Origin: Deltaproteobacteria bacterium
GTDB lineage: Bacteria; Desulfobacterota; DSM-4660; Desulfatiglandales; Desulfatiglandaceae
Length of the DNA: 6,418 bases
Reading direction: 5' to 3'
NCBI GenBank assembly: GCA_019314425.1
Contig: JAFCZI010000139.1
Span: 1 to 6,418 of the forward strand
This document shows, piece by piece, positions 5,268 through 6,418 of this stretch. Every line of letters begins with the position of its first letter. Positions within the stretch are counted from its first letter, which is position 1. The position numbers and the translations under genes are program-made. The notes beneath the pieces are model-generated. The model was given only the letters and a program-made list of their open reading frames with translations. It did not search any database and had not been told where the DNA came from.

Positions 5268-6008
5268 GTGACCCCCTTAAAACAGCTGACTCAAATCATC
5301 TATCCACCACGGTGCGTAATCTGTGGTGATTTTCTATGGCGGGCGCCCTTTGATGCGGGGGATTCACCCAATTCAATATGCCGGGAATGCACCTCAGACT
5401 TCAGCCCTATTGATGCGCCTTTCTGCACCATCTGCGGCATGCCCTTTGTTTCAGATGAGATTGAAAATCACCCTTGCGAGGATTGCCTTCGAACAAAGCC
5501 TTCTTTTCAGTCAGCTTACGCCCCATACCGATACGAAGGCCCCGTTCTTGAGGCGGTTCTCAGACTCAAATACAGCCAGAAAACCTTTGTGGCGGATTCA
5601 TTGGGACCCCTCCTGGCCGAATTCGTCAAAACGCATTTCATGTCCCTGGGACCATTTTTAACCATGCCCGTCCCGCTTCACCCCAAACGGCTTCGGGAAC
5701 GCGGATTCAACCAGAGCCTGCTGCTGGCAAGGCACGTCGCCGCAAGCCTAAACGGAGAACTGGATTTTCTCTCCCTGATACGAACAAAACACACGACCTC
5801 TCAAACAACCCTGTCCAAAAGGGAAAGGCGGAAGAATGTTCAAAACGCATTTTTTCTCAGAAACCCCGATGTTGTCAAAAAAAAGAACATTCTTCTGGTA
5901 GACGACGTGGCAACTACTGGAAACACCCTGAACGAATGTGCGAAAGTCCTGACACTTGGCGGCGCCGAAGCTGTTTTTTGTGTCACCCTGGCCAAAGCGG
6001 TGATATGA
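5268..6008 (+). CDS. comF: ComF family protein (phosphoribosyltransferase-like)
   Basis: ComF-family proteins have an N-terminal zinc-binding region and a C-terminal type I phosphoribosyltransferase-like domain. In naturally competent bacteria ComFC/ComF is needed for DNA uptake or processing, but homologues are widespread in non-competent species and the substrate is unclear. The 246-residue product shows four CxxC-type pairs: C16/C19, C38/C41, C53/C56 and C70/C73. PVPLHPKRLRERGFNQS follows at 134-150. The PRPP-binding loop ILLVDDVATTGNT (208-220) comes next. GTG at 5268 starts five codons before YPPRCVICG-type sequence and fits family N-termini; no ATG is available upstream without running into the repeat. 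It lies after the palindromic element. The gap to the next gene is 22 nt, suggesting co-transcription with the adenylyltransferase. Confidence 0.92.
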   Translation: MTPLKQLTQIIYPPRCVICGDFLWRAPFDAGDSPNSICRECTSDFSPIDAPFCTICGMPFVSDEIENHPCEDCLRTKPSFQSAYAPYRYEGPVLEAVLRLKYSQKTFVADSLGPLLAEFVKTHFMSLGPFLTMPVPLHPKRLRERGFNQSLLLARHVAASLNGELDFLSLIRTKHTTSQTTLSKRERRKNVQNAFFLRNPDVVKKKNILLVDDVATTGNTLNECAKVLTLGGAEAVFCVTLAKAVI

Positions 6009-6020
6009 TCTTTTGAAATC

Positions 6021-6026
6021 AGGAGG
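6021..6026 (+). promoter_or_regulatory. Consensus Shine-Dalgarno of the last gene
   Basis: A perfect AGGAGG precedes the ATG at 6031 by 4 nt of A. It is the strongest ribosome-binding site in the window and fixes the start. Confidence 0.8.
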
Positions 6027-6030
6027 AAAA

Positions 6031-6418
6031 ATGGACTCATATCTCAAAAAAATATGCACCCTTGAAGAAGCGGGGGAACGCTGCGAAACACTTAAAGCTT
6101 CGGGGAAGCGGATCGTTTTCACCAACGGCTGTTTCGATATCCTGCACCCCGGACACGCCCGCTATCTGTCTTCCGCCAGAGAACTGGGAGATTATTTGAT
6201 CGTGGCGCTTAACAGTGATTCTTCCGTCCAAGCCATCAAAGGGAGCAAAAGACCCATTTTCCCCGAAAAGATGCGCGCTGAACTACTGGCCGCCCTTGAA
6301 TGTGTGAATGGTGTCGTGATCTTTGACGAAATCGACCCCCTACAGGTCATCAAATACCTCCTTCCCCACATCCTGGTCAAGGGCGGAGACTGGCAGAAAG
6401 ATCAGATCATCGGAGCGG
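6031..6418 (+). CDS. rfaE2: D-glycero-beta-D-manno-heptose 1-phosphate adenylyltransferase, 3'-truncated by window edge
   Basis: This matches the adenylyltransferase half of HldE/RfaE, which makes ADP-D-glycero-beta-D-manno-heptose for the inner core of lipopolysaccharide. It is encoded here as a separate protein (RfaE domain II) and not fused to the kinase. The visible 129 residues include FTNGCFDILHPGH (30-42) with the nucleotidyltransferase HxGH motif (39-42), VALNSDSSV (58-66), PEKMRAELLAAL (78-89) and the LVKGGDW segment (115-121). Family members are about 160 residues, so roughly 30 residues lie beyond the window edge. It starts 22 nt after comF and is probably in the same transcript. 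A related glycerol-3-phosphate cytidylyltransferase is possible, but the KGGDW and SDxSV context fits RfaE2 best. Confidence 0.92.
   Translation, partial: MDSYLKKICTLEEAGERCETLKASGKRIVFTNGCFDILHPGHARYLSSARELGDYLIVALNSDSSVQAIKGSKRPIFPEKMRAELLAALECVNGVVIFDEIDPLQVIKYLLPHILVKGGDWQKDQIIGA

Noticed and set aside
5084..5329. Open frame of 81 codons spanning the palindromic element
   Set aside because: It starts inside one gene, runs through the palindrome and ends inside comF. It has no ribosome-binding site and its sequence is that of the repeat.

Overview
The window looks like chromosomal DNA of an anaerobic Gram-negative bacterium, most likely a Desulfobacterota (deltaproteobacterial sulfate-reducer type). 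This is an inference from three things: the moderate GC content, housekeeping genes with deltaproteobacterial-style sequences (purM, a solitary tatA, an rfaE2/hldE-type adenylyltransferase that implies heptose-containing LPS), and short palindromic and heptad-repeat DNA between genes. No plasmid, phage, CRISPR or rRNA/tRNA signature is seen. All genes that I support lie on the + strand.

Layout. Positions 1-238 are non-coding and carry a small hairpin and one copy of a dispersed repeat. purM (de novo purine synthesis) follows at 239-1309. A 186-nt gap (1310-1495) holds a long inverted repeat with 7-nt periodicity. Next comes a tight three-gene unit: tatA (1496-1810), a small CoA-binding Rossmann protein (1812-2282) and an ABC-F ATPase (2279-4255), with gaps of +1 nt and a 4-nt ATGA overlap. 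A second copy of the dispersed repeat (4274-4352) separates this from a second group: a 110-residue unrecognised protein (4362-4694), a CxxCxxCC/YkgJ-like Cys-cluster protein (probable TTG start at 4717, to 5103), a comF-family phosphoribosyltransferase-like gene (GTG start at 5268, to 6008), and the 5' part of an rfaE2/hldE-type adenylyltransferase gene (6031 to the window edge).

The genes are ordinary housekeeping or accessory-housekeeping genes and do not form an obvious novel pathway. The more interesting material is intergenic. There are two copies of a repeat built from a conserved 30-nt head, a variable run of 7-nt units and a GC hairpin. There is a different heptad-phased inverted repeat downstream of purM. 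There is also a MITE-like palindrome (about 5102-5229) whose terminal module, ACTTTTTAC-N4-NCATC, recurs twice more as solo copies. Each solo copy lies exactly 13 nt before a non-ATG start codon and appears to supply its Shine-Dalgarno sequence. In at least three places, repeat DNA therefore seems to have become the translation-initiation region of a gene.
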